Assembly: GCF_900109465.1 (NCBI RefSeq)
Contig: NZ_FOAZ01000011.1
Coordinates: forward strand, 124,001-188,000
Reading direction: 5' to 3'
DNA length: 64,000 nt
From: Streptacidiphilus jiangxiensis
GTDB lineage: Bacteria; Actinomycetota; Actinomycetes; Streptomycetales; Streptomycetaceae
Shown here: one piece after another, positions 8,757 through 16,189 of the stretch
Layout of the letters: each line of letters starts with the position of its first letter
How positions within the stretch are numbered: position 1 is the stretch's first letter
Position numbers and translations under genes: made by a program
The notes under the pieces: generated by a model
What the model was told of the DNA's origin: nothing
The model's database searches: none
What the model saw: the letters and a program-made list of their open reading frames with translations, nothing else

Positions 8757-9710
8757 TCAGCGGTAGTGCGCGGGGGGCGGGGTGGCCTCCTGGCCCGTGT
8801 GGGACTTGAGCCACTTGTCGTAGCTCTGCTGCCAGTCGCCGTTCGCGATGTACGACTGGAGGACGGCGTTGATCCGGGCGACCAGGTCGGTGGACCCGAG
8901 CTTGACCGCGATCCCGTAGTACTCGGTGTCCAGCTGGCCGGACAGGATCCGCAGCGAGTGGTCCTGCGCCTGCTGGCTGACGGCGAGCGCCCCGTCGGTG
9001 ATCGTGGCGTCGACCTGGCCGAGCTGCATCAGCACCAGGCAGTCCAGCTGGTTGGCGACCTTGACCTCCTGGGACTTGTACGGGCTGCCCTGCAGCAGGG
9101 CCTCGGCGGTGGAGCCGGTCGCCGTGCAGATCCGCTGTCCCTTGATGCCGTCGTTCAGGCCGGTGACCTGGGAGCCCTTCGGCACCAGGATCTGCTGGCC
9201 GGTGGTGAAGTAGTCGGCGGAGAAGGACACCTGCTTCTCGCGGGCGCAGTTGTGCGTGAACGTGCGCACCACGACGTCGACCAGGCCCTTCTGCAGCGCG
9301 GGGATGCGCTGGTCGGTCGGGACGGCCAGCAGCTGCACCTTGTTCGGGTCGCCGAGGATCGCGGCGGCCAGCGCGCGCACCAGGTCGATGTCGAAGCCCT
9401 GGATGGTCCCGTTGTCCGGGTCGCGCGAGCCCCACAGGTAGCTGTTGGTGTCGATGCCGGCGATCAGCTTGCCGCGCTGGATGATCCGCTGGACGTCGAG
9501 CCCGGAGTCGGAGGTGCTCGGCGAGGCGGAGGCCAGCTTGTCGCAGTTGCCGTCGTCGGTCGGCGCGCGGTCGATCCGCACCTGGGACTGCCGTGCGCCC
9601 GCGTCGTTCGGGTCGGCGGCGGAGCTCCCCGCGAAGGCGAACCCGCCGAGCAGCAGCGCGGACGTCACCGCCCACACGCCGGGGCGCCGCAACCAGTTGG
9701 TGGTCTTCAT
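8757..9710 (-). CDS. glnH: GlnH-like family 3 amino-acid-binding protein
   Basis: This 317-residue protein begins with a Sec signal peptide (about 1-32, two Arg then a hydrophobic core). A periplasmic-binding fold of family 3 follows, recognised by GKLIAGIDTNSY, the GFDIDLVRA motif, and the hinge region with VDVVVRTFTHNC. Family 3 proteins bind polar amino acids outside the cell. Unlike mycobacterial GlnH, a lipoprotein, no lipobox cysteine is visible, so the mature protein may be released or held by its membrane partner. The gene lies 13 bases after the GlnX-like gene and upstream of the kinase. No ABC permease for amino acids is present, which argues for a sensory rather than transport role. 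Confidence 0.9.
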   Translation of the reverse strand: MKTTNWLRRPGVWAVTSALLLGGFAFAGSSAADPNDAGARQSQVRIDRAPTDDGNCDKLASASPSTSDSGLDVQRIIQRGKLIAGIDTNSYLWGSRDPDNGTIQGFDIDLVRALAAAILGDPNKVQLLAVPTDQRIPALQKGLVDVVVRTFTHNCAREKQVSFSADYFTTGQQILVPKGSQVTGLNDGIKGQRICTATGSTAEALLQGSPYKSQEVKVANQLDCLVLMQLGQVDATITDGALAVSQQAQDHSLRILSGQLDTEYYGIAVKLGSTDLVARINAVLQSYIANGDWQQSYDKWLKSHTGQEATPPPAHYR

Positions 9711-9723
9711 CTCTGCTCTCCCC

Positions 9724-11073
9724 CTACCGGTACTCGGCCACGCGGCGGTTGACGCCCACGCCCACGCCCGCCGCGGCGAGCACCGCCAGCACCGCCGCGC
9801 CCGGCGCGAGCAGGGAGGTGGCGTTGCGGCCGTCGTCGGCGAGGCTGCGGAACTGCTCCTGCTCGTGCGCCGCCGCCTGGTCCAGGCTGCTCCTGAGCGA
9901 GGTGAAGGCCGCGTCGATGGTGTCCGAACCGCTGCCGATGGTGTCGCCCAGCGCGACGTCGTAGTTGCCGTTCTGGTTGGCGTCGTGGGCGGTGTCGTGC
10001 CGGGAGTTCCAGGCGTGCCAGGAGGTCAGCGCGGCCGTCAGCATCTGCTGGGCGGCGGCGTCCCCGGCCGTCATGCTCTGGGCCTGGGCGAAGTAGCCCT
10101 TGGGGCCGTTGAGCGTGCCGCTGTCGGTTTCCCAGTCGGTCTCGTAGGTGGTGGTGGAGCCGCGGGCCACCAGGTTGAGGTTCTCGGCGCCCCGGCACTT
10201 GAGCGTCTCGATCTCGGCCTGGTCGATCACCTGGAGCGGTGCGGCGCCCTTGTTGTCGCTGTCCGCGAGGTAGGAGGCGGCGACGCTCTGTCCGACGCCG
10301 AGCCAGAGCAGCGCCAGCGTCGCGCAGGCGGTGGCCAGTACCAGGCCCGGGTTGAGCACCCGGTTGGTGCGGCGGAACAGGAGGACCTGCGCCCGCACCA
10401 GCGCGGCGATCAGCACCACGCCGAGGCCGAGGGCGGCCCAGGGCAGCGAGCGCGCGTCGGCGTAGTCACTGGCCAGGCGCCTGTTCTCGGCGTCGTGGAG
10501 GTTCTTCGCCTCGTCCAGCATCTGGGTCTGCATCTGCCCGGAGGCGTAGCGCAGGTAGGCGCCGCCGAGCGGGAAGCCCTGCCGGTCGTCGGCCTTGGCC
10601 GTCTCCACCAGGCCCGCGTAGACGGGCAGCTGGGCGTTGAGTTGCCTGATCCACTGCTGGCCCGGGTCGCCCGCGCCGCTCTGCGCGGCGGCCTTGGTCA
10701 GCAGCTGCGAGGCGGTGGCGATGTCGTTCGTGTACTGCGTGCGCACCGCCGCCGTCTCCGAGCCGGCCTGGAGGAAGGCGGTGGCGGCCGTGGTGTCCGC
10801 GTCGGCGAGCGAGCGGAAGATCTGGGCGGCGTCGTCGCTCAGCGGCTGGCTGTGGTTGACCACGTTGTCCGCGGCGCTGGAACGGGAGTCGACCTGCCAG
10901 AGCGTCAGCACCCCGAAGAGCAGCGCGAGCAGCGCCAGCAGTGCGGCGCGGGTCTGCAGCCGCCGCGGGGGCGTGCCCGTCAGCGCGGCGGCCAGGCCGC
11001 CGGTCCGGCCGGCCGTCGGCTGCGGCCCGGCCGGTCGTGGTACGTCCGGTCGCGTCGTGGCCGGTGTCGCCAT
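9724..11073 (-). CDS. glnX: GlnX-like integral membrane sensor
   Basis: This 449-residue membrane protein has a hydrophobic segment near residues 40-62, then a long extracytoplasmic helical domain. Two more hydrophobic segments lie in the middle (LPWAALGLGVVLIAALV and the stretch after RRTNRVLNPG), followed by a second extracytoplasmic domain and a final segment near the C-terminus. This four-segment layout with two helical outside domains matches mycobacterial GlnX, which passes the GlnH amino-acid signal to PknG. The ATG at 11073 is chosen over an upstream ATG at 11250 because a long purine run (GGGGGGAAGGGGG) lies 9 bases before it. It is the first gene of the operon, so the promoter should lie in 11074-11215. 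Confidence 0.85.
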   Translation of the reverse strand: MATPATTRPDVPRPAGPQPTAGRTGGLAAALTGTPPRRLQTRAALLALLALLFGVLTLWQVDSRSSAADNVVNHSQPLSDDAAQIFRSLADADTTAATAFLQAGSETAAVRTQYTNDIATASQLLTKAAAQSGAGDPGQQWIRQLNAQLPVYAGLVETAKADDRQGFPLGGAYLRYASGQMQTQMLDEAKNLHDAENRRLASDYADARSLPWAALGLGVVLIAALVRAQVLLFRRTNRVLNPGLVLATACATLALLWLGVGQSVAASYLADSDNKGAAPLQVIDQAEIETLKCRGAENLNLVARGSTTTYETDWETDSGTLNGPKGYFAQAQSMTAGDAAAQQMLTAALTSWHAWNSRHDTAHDANQNGNYDVALGDTIGSGSDTIDAAFTSLRSSLDQAAAHEQEQFRSLADDGRNATSLLAPGAAVLAVLAAAGVGVGVNRRVAEYR

Positions 11074-11215
11074 GCTGCGCGCCCCCTTCCCCCCTGTGGC
11101 ATTCGTCGGAAGAAGTATGGCCGTCCCCGGCGACACGTCACACCCATCCAGCGGCGATCTTGGGGATTCGCGGCAGAGCTGTGACACAAGCGGTGACAGA
11201 CCGGACGAACGATCG

Positions 11216-11662
11216 TCACCAAGCGGGACGGATCGGGCCTTTCGGTCCAAGGGCGGCCAAGTCGCCGACGAGCTCGGCGAAACGCTCCGCGCCGAGAGTC
11301 CGCTGGTAGGGCGCGACCGCCTCGGCCGCGGCGGTGTCCGCGGCCCTGGTGCAGGCCCAGCCGCGCTCGGTCAGCCGCAGCAGGCGCGCGCGGGCGTCGG
11401 TGGGGTGCGCGGTCCGCTCGACGTATCCCTTGCGCACGAGCTCGTCCACGAGCTGGGCCGCGGCCTGTTTGGTCACCCCGAGGTGCTCGGCGAGGTCGGC
11501 GGTGGTGGCCCCGCCGAAGGAGATCCGCGCGAAGGCGAAGCCGTGCGCGGGCCGCAGGTCGTCGAAGCCCGCGGCGACCACGCGGGTGTGGATGCCCTGC
11601 ACGAGCTCGCCGGCGAGGGCGAGGACGAGGGCGGAGAACTGGAGGGCAGGTTGCTCGGCCAT
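11216..11662 (-). CDS. MarR-family transcriptional regulator
   Basis: This 148-residue protein has a winged helix-turn-helix (about 50-110). The recognition part is TADLAEHLGVTKQAAAQLVDEL, followed by the basic wing with TDARARLLRLTERG. MarR proteins are dimers that usually repress a divergent gene and their own gene and release DNA on binding a small molecule or on oxidation. The divergent neighbour is a cupin gene, and a large dyad (11682-11719) lies between the two starts. No cysteine is seen in the DNA-binding region. It is likely the regulator of the cupin gene, and autoregulated. Confidence 0.93.
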   Translation of the reverse strand: MAEQPALQFSALVLALAGELVQGIHTRVVAAGFDDLRPAHGFAFARISFGGATTADLAEHLGVTKQAAAQLVDELVRKGYVERTAHPTDARARLLRLTERGWACTRAADTAAAEAVAPYQRTLGAERFAELVGDLAALGPKGPIRPAW

Positions 11663-11681
11663 GGGTTGACTCTACCGTGAT

Positions 11682-11719
11682 GGACAAGTAGCTTGTCCAT
11701 ATAGACAAGCTACTTGTCC
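11682..11719. promoter_or_regulatory. Composite operator dyad between marR and cupin genes
   Basis: GGACAAGTAGCTTGTC (11682-11697) and its exact reverse complement (11704-11719) are separated by CATATA. Each arm is itself nearly palindromic (GGACAAG-TAG-CTTGTCC). The site thus offers two adjacent dimer sites within one larger dyad. It lies 19 bases upstream of the MarR start and 16 bases upstream of the cupin start, suited to repressing both genes. Confidence 0.85.
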
Positions 11720-11735
11720 TTCTGGAGGAGTCACC

Positions 11736-12113
11736 ATGCCCGTCGTGCACAAGGAAGAAGCCAAGACCCACGAGCTCCACGGCGCCCGCTTCGTCACCTA
11801 CGCCAACCCCGCCGCCGGCAGCCAGGAGCTGTGCGCCTGGCGCACCGAGATCCCGGCCGGCACCACCGGCCAGGCCCACACCGTCACCCGCGAGGAGATC
11901 CTGCTCGTCCTGCGCGGCTCCCTCCGCTTCACCGTCGACGCCGAGACCCACGAGCTCACCGCGGGCGACGTCCTGATCGCCAACCCGAGCAGCACGCTCC
12001 GCGTCGACAACGCGTCCGACGAACCGGCGCACATCTGGGCCACGACGACCATCGGTCTGGAGGCGGTCATGGCGGACGGGACGCGGGTCCGCCCGCCGTG
12101 GGCCAACGCCTAG
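11736..12113 (+). CDS. Small cupin-domain protein
   Basis: This 125-residue single-domain cupin has motif 1 features around residues 42-62 (TTGQAHTVTREEILLVLRG) and motif 2 near 78-95 (AGDVLIANPSSTLRVDN). Of the usual metal ligands, one His (QAH) and a Glu in EEIL are visible; the second motif lacks the standard His. Metal binding is therefore uncertain, and the protein could be a ligand-binding cupin rather than an enzyme. The ATG at 11736 has a GGAGGAG ribosome site. It is divergent from marR across the operator and converges on the flavin reductase gene with a 4-base overlap of stop codons. Confidence 0.88.
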   Translation: MPVVHKEEAKTHELHGARFVTYANPAAGSQELCAWRTEIPAGTTGQAHTVTREEILLVLRGSLRFTVDAETHELTAGDVLIANPSSTLRVDNASDEPAHIWATTTIGLEAVMADGTRVRPPWANA

Positions 12114-12679
12114 AAACGGGCGAGGGGCGCCTCGTCGGCGAAGAAGCCCTTCGCGCGCACCAGTGCTGCCTCGTCCTCCAGCACCTGGCCCGGGCGGTTG
12201 GCGTAGCCGAACAGCACCCCGCCGAAGCGCATCCCCATGTAGGCCGCCGTGTGGTTGAGCGTCAGCACCAGAGGCCTGGCCCGCTCCTGGTCCTCCTCGG
12301 AGAGAGCGGTGACGCCCCACAGGGTGCGTCCGGCCAGCTTCGCCCGGAACTCCGGGTCGGGGGTGCGCAGCCACCGGGACCAGTAGTCGAGGTACCGCTT
12401 GGCGGATGCCGACACCGAGTACCAGTAGAGCGGGGAGGCGATGACGATGTCCGTCGCGCCGAGGGTCGCCGCATGCAGCAGCGCCTCGTTCTCCTGCTCG
12501 GGCCAGGACTCCGCCGCGTGGCGGGTGTCCCGGAAGTCCGGCAGGGGATGGGCGCTCAGGTCCAGCCAGCGCTGCTCTGCCCCGGCGGGCAGGTGCTCCG
12601 CGGCCGCGCGGGCCAGGAGCTCGGTGTTGCCGCCCTGACGGGCACTGGCGAGGAGGAAGAGAAACGATCGCGTGGTCAC
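12110..12679 (-). CDS. NAD(P)H-dependent FMN reductase (flavodoxin-fold)
   Basis: This 189-residue protein has a flavodoxin-like fold. The phosphate-binding loop of FMN is ASARQGGNT near residues 12-20, and the SPLYWYSVSASAK stretch (about 78-90) contacts the flavin ring. Such enzymes reduce FMN or quinones using NAD(P)H in the cytoplasm. The GTG at 12679 begins the conserved N-terminal strand; an upstream ATG at 12799 would add a 40-residue extension without homology features. Its stop overlaps the convergent cupin stop by 4 bases. The pairing with a MarR regulator suggests a role in redox or quinone stress. Confidence 0.88.
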   Translation of the reverse strand: MTTRSFLFLLASARQGGNTELLARAAAEHLPAGAEQRWLDLSAHPLPDFRDTRHAAESWPEQENEALLHAATLGATDIVIASPLYWYSVSASAKRYLDYWSRWLRTPDPEFRAKLAGRTLWGVTALSEEDQERARPLVLTLNHTAAYMGMRFGGVLFGYANRPGQVLEDEAALVRAKGFFADEAPLARF

Positions 12680-12742
12680 GCAGGCGGCAACCGCCCCCCA
12701 CCCAGGGCTATTCCGAGGTCGGGTCGGGGGCGGCGACCGCGC

Positions 12743-12829
12743 GCTGATCCGTCGCAGGCCCAGGGCTGTTGCGGCGCCCAGGTTCGGGACGGCAGTCACG
12801 CGTGCTGATCCGTCGCAGGCCCAGGGCTG
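12743..12829. repeat. Pair of 26-bp direct repeats
   Basis: A 26-base sequence beginning GCTGATCCGTCGCAGGCCCA occurs at 12743-12768 and again at 12804-12829. A shorter related piece (CCCAGGGCT) lies near 12701-12711. The repeats fill the 207-base gap between the reductase start (12679) and the csnK-like stop (12887). No hairpin or gene is evident. Function is unknown; they may be duplicated gene-end debris. Confidence 0.7.
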
Positions 12830-12886
12830 CGGGCCCGAGGGCGAAGGGCGGTGGCCGCCCCGCCCCCGGGCCTCGGTCGCGTCGCC

Positions 12887-14002
12887 TCAGTCGCGCGGGC
12901 GCAGGGCGAAGGCCGCCCGGACCGCGTCCTGGGCCGCCGCGCCGCCGCCGAGGTCGGCCGAGGCGAGGTGGTCCAGGCCCAGCAGCGCGGCGCCGACGAC
13001 CGGCGGGGTGGTGACCACGCGCGGTCGCGCCAGCGGTGCCGCCGCCGCGAGGCGGGTCAGCACCGCGTCCATCAGCAGCGGCTGGCGCGCCGCCAGCACA
13101 CCGCCACCCAGCACCACGTCGGCGGGGGTGTCCAGCAGGCCCAGGCGGCGCAGGGCCACCGTGGCCAGCGCCACGATCTCCTCCGCCTGGCGCTCCACCA
13201 GCTGCACGGCTGTCGCGTCGCCCGCCTCCGCGCAGCGGAACAGGACGGGGACCAGCTCGTGCAGCCGGCCCTCCGGGACCTCGCCGAGGTGGACCGCCTC
13301 GGCGACCGCGCCGGCGCTCGGCAGGGCGAAGTGCTCGGCGACCGCCGCCGCGAGAGTGGTGGGCTCCCCACGCCCGTCCTCGGCGCGGGTCGCGGACCAC
13401 ATCACCTCCAGCGAGATGCCCCCGCCGCCGCCCCAGTCGCCGGTGATCTGTCCGAGCGCGGGGAACCGCGCGGTGCGGCCGTCCGGCAGCAGTCCGACGC
13501 AGTTGATGCCCGCGCCGCAGACCACCGCGACGCCGCGCGGCGCGTCCGTCCCCGCCCGCAGCAGGGCGAAGGTGTCGTTGGCGACGACGGTGGTGCGCGA
13601 CCAGCCGCGCGCCGCGATCGCCTGCTGCAGCTCCCGCTCCTCGACCGGGAGGTCCGCGTTGGCCAGGCACGCCGAGACGTGCGTGACCAGCGGGCCCAGG
13701 CCGCCGCCGATGTCCAGCCCGGCCTCGGCGGCGGCCTCGGCCACCAGCGCGGCCAGGCCGTCGACCGCGCCCTCGGTCCCGGTCAGGTACGGACGGAAGC
13801 CGCCGCCGCGTGCGGCGCCGAGCACGGCGCCGTCCGCGGTCACCAGCGCCACGTCGGTCTTGCTGTTGCCGGCGTCGATCGCGAGCACGCCCGGGACCAG
13901 TTCGGTCCCGACCGCCCGCACGGTCCCCGCGCCGATGGGATTCCCGACCTCGTCGTCGGACTCGTTCGACTCGTTCGTCAGGTCAGTGAACAAGGTCGTC
14001 AC
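12887..14002 (-). CDS. csnK: BadF/BadG-type sugar kinase (CsnK-like)
   Basis: This 371-residue protein has the actin-like ASKHA fold, with the phosphate-1 motif AIDAGNSKTDVALV near residues 27-40, VCGAGIN in the phosphate-2 region, and the GGGVLAARQPL adenosine motif. BadF-family members of this size act as GlcNAc or glucosamine kinases. It starts at a GTG overlapping the stop of the GH4 gene as GTGA, so the two are coupled. It is the last gene of an operon in the order of csnR-E-F-G-H-K, the chitosan/glucosamine operon of Streptomyces. The predicted role is phosphorylation of imported chito-oligosaccharide or glucosamine. Symbol by synteny and family. Confidence 0.85.
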   Translation of the reverse strand: MTTLFTDLTNESNESDDEVGNPIGAGTVRAVGTELVPGVLAIDAGNSKTDVALVTADGAVLGAARGGGFRPYLTGTEGAVDGLAALVAEAAAEAGLDIGGGLGPLVTHVSACLANADLPVEERELQQAIAARGWSRTTVVANDTFALLRAGTDAPRGVAVVCGAGINCVGLLPDGRTARFPALGQITGDWGGGGGISLEVMWSATRAEDGRGEPTTLAAAVAEHFALPSAGAVAEAVHLGEVPEGRLHELVPVLFRCAEAGDATAVQLVERQAEEIVALATVALRRLGLLDTPADVVLGGGVLAARQPLLMDAVLTRLAAAAPLARPRVVTTPPVVGAALLGLDHLASADLGGGAAAQDAVRAAFALRPRD

Positions 14003-15267
14003 GCCCACGCCAGGTGCTCGCGGTTGTGGGCGATCAGACGGTCGGCCAGCTGGTCCGCCAGGTCGAGCTGCCCGACCAGCGGGTGGGCCAGCAGGGCCTG
14101 GAAGACCCGCTCCCGGCCGCCGCGCAGGGCGGCGTCCAGGGCCAGCTGCTCGTAGCCGGTGACGTGGGCGATCAGGCCCGCGTACAGCGGCTCCACGGTC
14201 GGCACCGTCAGCGGCCGCGCACCCGAGGCGTCGACCAGCGCCGGCACCTCGATGACCGCGTCGTCCGGCAGGAACGGCAGCGTGCCGCCGTTGCGGACGT
14301 TGACGACCTGCTCCGACGGCTCGCCACCTTGCGTACCGAGCAGGGAGGCGACCAGTTGCACCGCGGCCTCGGAGTAGAACGCGCCGCCGCGCTGCGCGAG
14401 CAGCTCCGGCTTCTCGTCCAGCGTCGGGTCCGCGTACATCGTCAGCAGCTCCTGCTCGATCGCGGCCACCTTCGAGGCCCGCGATCCCTGCTGCTTCAGC
14501 TCCGCCACGACGTTGTCGTGCTCGTAGAAGTAGCGCAGGTAGTACGAGGGGACGACGCCCAACTGCCGCACCAGCGACAGTGGCAGCTCCAGGTCCTCGG
14601 CGATCGCCTCGCCGTGGCCGTCGATCAGCTCCGGCAGCACGTCCTTGCCGTCCAGGCGGACACCGCGCTCCCAGGTCAGGTGGTTGAGCCCGATGTGGTC
14701 CAGTGCGATCCGCTCCGGCGCGACGCCGAGCAGCCCGGCGAACTTGCGCTGGAAGCCGATGGCCACGTTGCACAGGCCGACGGCCTTGTGGCCGTGGGTC
14801 AGCAGGGCTCGGGTGACGATGCCGACGGGGTTGGTGAAGTCGACGATCCAGGCGTCCGGGTTGGCCCGGCGCACCCGCTCGGCGATGTCGAGGACGACCG
14901 GGACGGTGCGCAGCGCCTTCGCCAGGCCGCCCGCGCCGGTGGTCTCCTGGCCGACGCAGCCGCACTCCAACGGCCACGTCTCGTCCTGGTTGCGGGCCGC
15001 CTGACCGCCGACGCGCAGCTGCAGCAGCACCGCGTCGGCGCCCTGGACGGACGCGTCGAGGTCGGTGGAGGTGGTGACGGTGCCGGGGTGGCCCTGCTTG
15101 GCGAAGATCCGCCGGGCCAGCCCGCCGACCAGCGCAAGCCGCTCCGCGGCCGGGTCGACCAGCACCAACTCGGCGATGGGCAAGGTGTCTCTGAGTCTGG
15201 CGAAGCCGTCGATCAGCTCCGGCGTGTACGTCGAGCCGCCTCCGACGACGACCAGCTTGAGGCTCAT
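13999..15267 (-). CDS. csnH: GH4 family 6-phospho-beta-glycosidase (CsnH-like)
   Basis: This 422-residue protein belongs to glycoside hydrolase family 4, which uses NAD and a divalent metal for an elimination-type cleavage. The NAD loop is VVVGGGSTYTPEL at residues 5-17; the metal-site cysteine and asparagine are in GLCNVAIGF; a second ligand histidine lies in DHIGLNHLTW; and NPVGIVTRAL is typical. It starts at an ATG sharing one base with the permease stop (TGATG). Its place next to a kinase suggests it cleaves phosphorylated disaccharides after uptake, probably chitobiose- or chitosan-derived. Exact substrate cannot be read from the sequence. Confidence 0.92.
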   Translation of the reverse strand: MSLKLVVVGGGSTYTPELIDGFARLRDTLPIAELVLVDPAAERLALVGGLARRIFAKQGHPGTVTTSTDLDASVQGADAVLLQLRVGGQAARNQDETWPLECGCVGQETTGAGGLAKALRTVPVVLDIAERVRRANPDAWIVDFTNPVGIVTRALLTHGHKAVGLCNVAIGFQRKFAGLLGVAPERIALDHIGLNHLTWERGVRLDGKDVLPELIDGHGEAIAEDLELPLSLVRQLGVVPSYYLRYFYEHDNVVAELKQQGSRASKVAAIEQELLTMYADPTLDEKPELLAQRGGAFYSEAAVQLVASLLGTQGGEPSEQVVNVRNGGTLPFLPDDAVIEVPALVDASGARPLTVPTVEPLYAGLIAHVTGYEQLALDAALRGGRERVFQALLAHPLVGQLDLADQLADRLIAHNREHLAWA

Positions 15268-16169
15268 CAGCCCTTGACTCCTGTCAGTGTGACGCCCTCG
15301 ATGAAGGCCTTCTGGGCGAAGAAGAACACGATGATCACGGGCGCCATCACCAGCAGCGTGGCGGCCATGGTCAGGTTCCAGTCCGTGTGGTGCGCGCTGT
15401 GGAAGGTCTGCAGACCGTAGGAGACCGTCCACGCGTTGGGGTTCTGCGCCAGGTAGATCTGCGGGCCGAAGAAGTCGTTCCAGCAGTAGAAGAACTGGAA
15501 GAGCGCGACGGCGGAGATCGCCGGCTTGATCATCGGCAGTACGACCCGGGTCAGCGTGCGGAACTCCCCGCAGCCGTCGACCTTGGCGGCGTCCAGGTAC
15601 TCCTTGGGGATGGTCAGCAGGAACTGGCGCAGCAGGAAGATGGAGAATGCGTCGCCGAAGGCCATCGGGATGACCAGCGGCCAGATGGTCCCGGTCAGGT
15701 GCAGCTGGTTCGTCCACAGCAGGTACATCGGGACGATGATCACCTGGGGCGGCAGCATCATCATCGAGATGACCGCCATCATCGCCACCCGGCGGCCGGG
15801 GAAGCGGAACTTCGCCAGCGCGTAGGCGGCCGGGATCGAGGAGGCCACCGTCAGCACGGTGCCGATCACCGAGTACTCGATGCTGTTCTTCCACCAGTCG
15901 GTGAAGCCCGGCACCTTGAAGACGTTGACGTAGTTGCTCCACTCGAAGTGCTGCGGCCAGATGCTGGCGCCGAGCGTCTGGTCGTCGCTCATCAGCGAGG
16001 TGAGGAAGAGGAAGACGAACGGCAGCAGGAAGAACAGCGCCGCGGCGATGCCGAGCGAGTGCACGGCGATCCAGTTGAGCCGACGCTGCCGTACGAAGCG
16101 GCGGTGCGCGGCGGTGCGGGGGGCGGGCGCGACGGATGTCGCGGCGTCGAGAGTCAGTGTGTCGCTCAT
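15267..16169 (-). CDS. csnG: Carbohydrate ABC permease, MalG type (CsnG-like)
   Basis: This 300-residue inner-membrane protein has about six hydrophobic segments, the first near residues 33-55. The cytoplasmic EAA loop that docks the ATPase reads EYLDAAKVDGCGEFRTL. It is the usual length for the family. It pairs with the upstream MalF-type permease (gap 20 bases) and the lipoprotein CsnE-like. No ATPase gene is in the operon; Streptomyces sugar importers commonly share the ATPase MsiK encoded elsewhere. The ATG at 16169 is preceded by GGAAGGACCGAGAAACC. Confidence 0.92.
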   Translation of the reverse strand: MSDTLTLDAATSVAPAPRTAAHRRFVRQRRLNWIAVHSLGIAAALFFLLPFVFLFLTSLMSDDQTLGASIWPQHFEWSNYVNVFKVPGFTDWWKNSIEYSVIGTVLTVASSIPAAYALAKFRFPGRRVAMMAVISMMMLPPQVIIVPMYLLWTNQLHLTGTIWPLVIPMAFGDAFSIFLLRQFLLTIPKEYLDAAKVDGCGEFRTLTRVVLPMIKPAISAVALFQFFYCWNDFFGPQIYLAQNPNAWTVSYGLQTFHSAHHTDWNLTMAATLLVMAPVIIVFFFAQKAFIEGVTLTGVKG

Positions 16170-16189
16170 GGTTTCTCGGTCCTTCCGGC

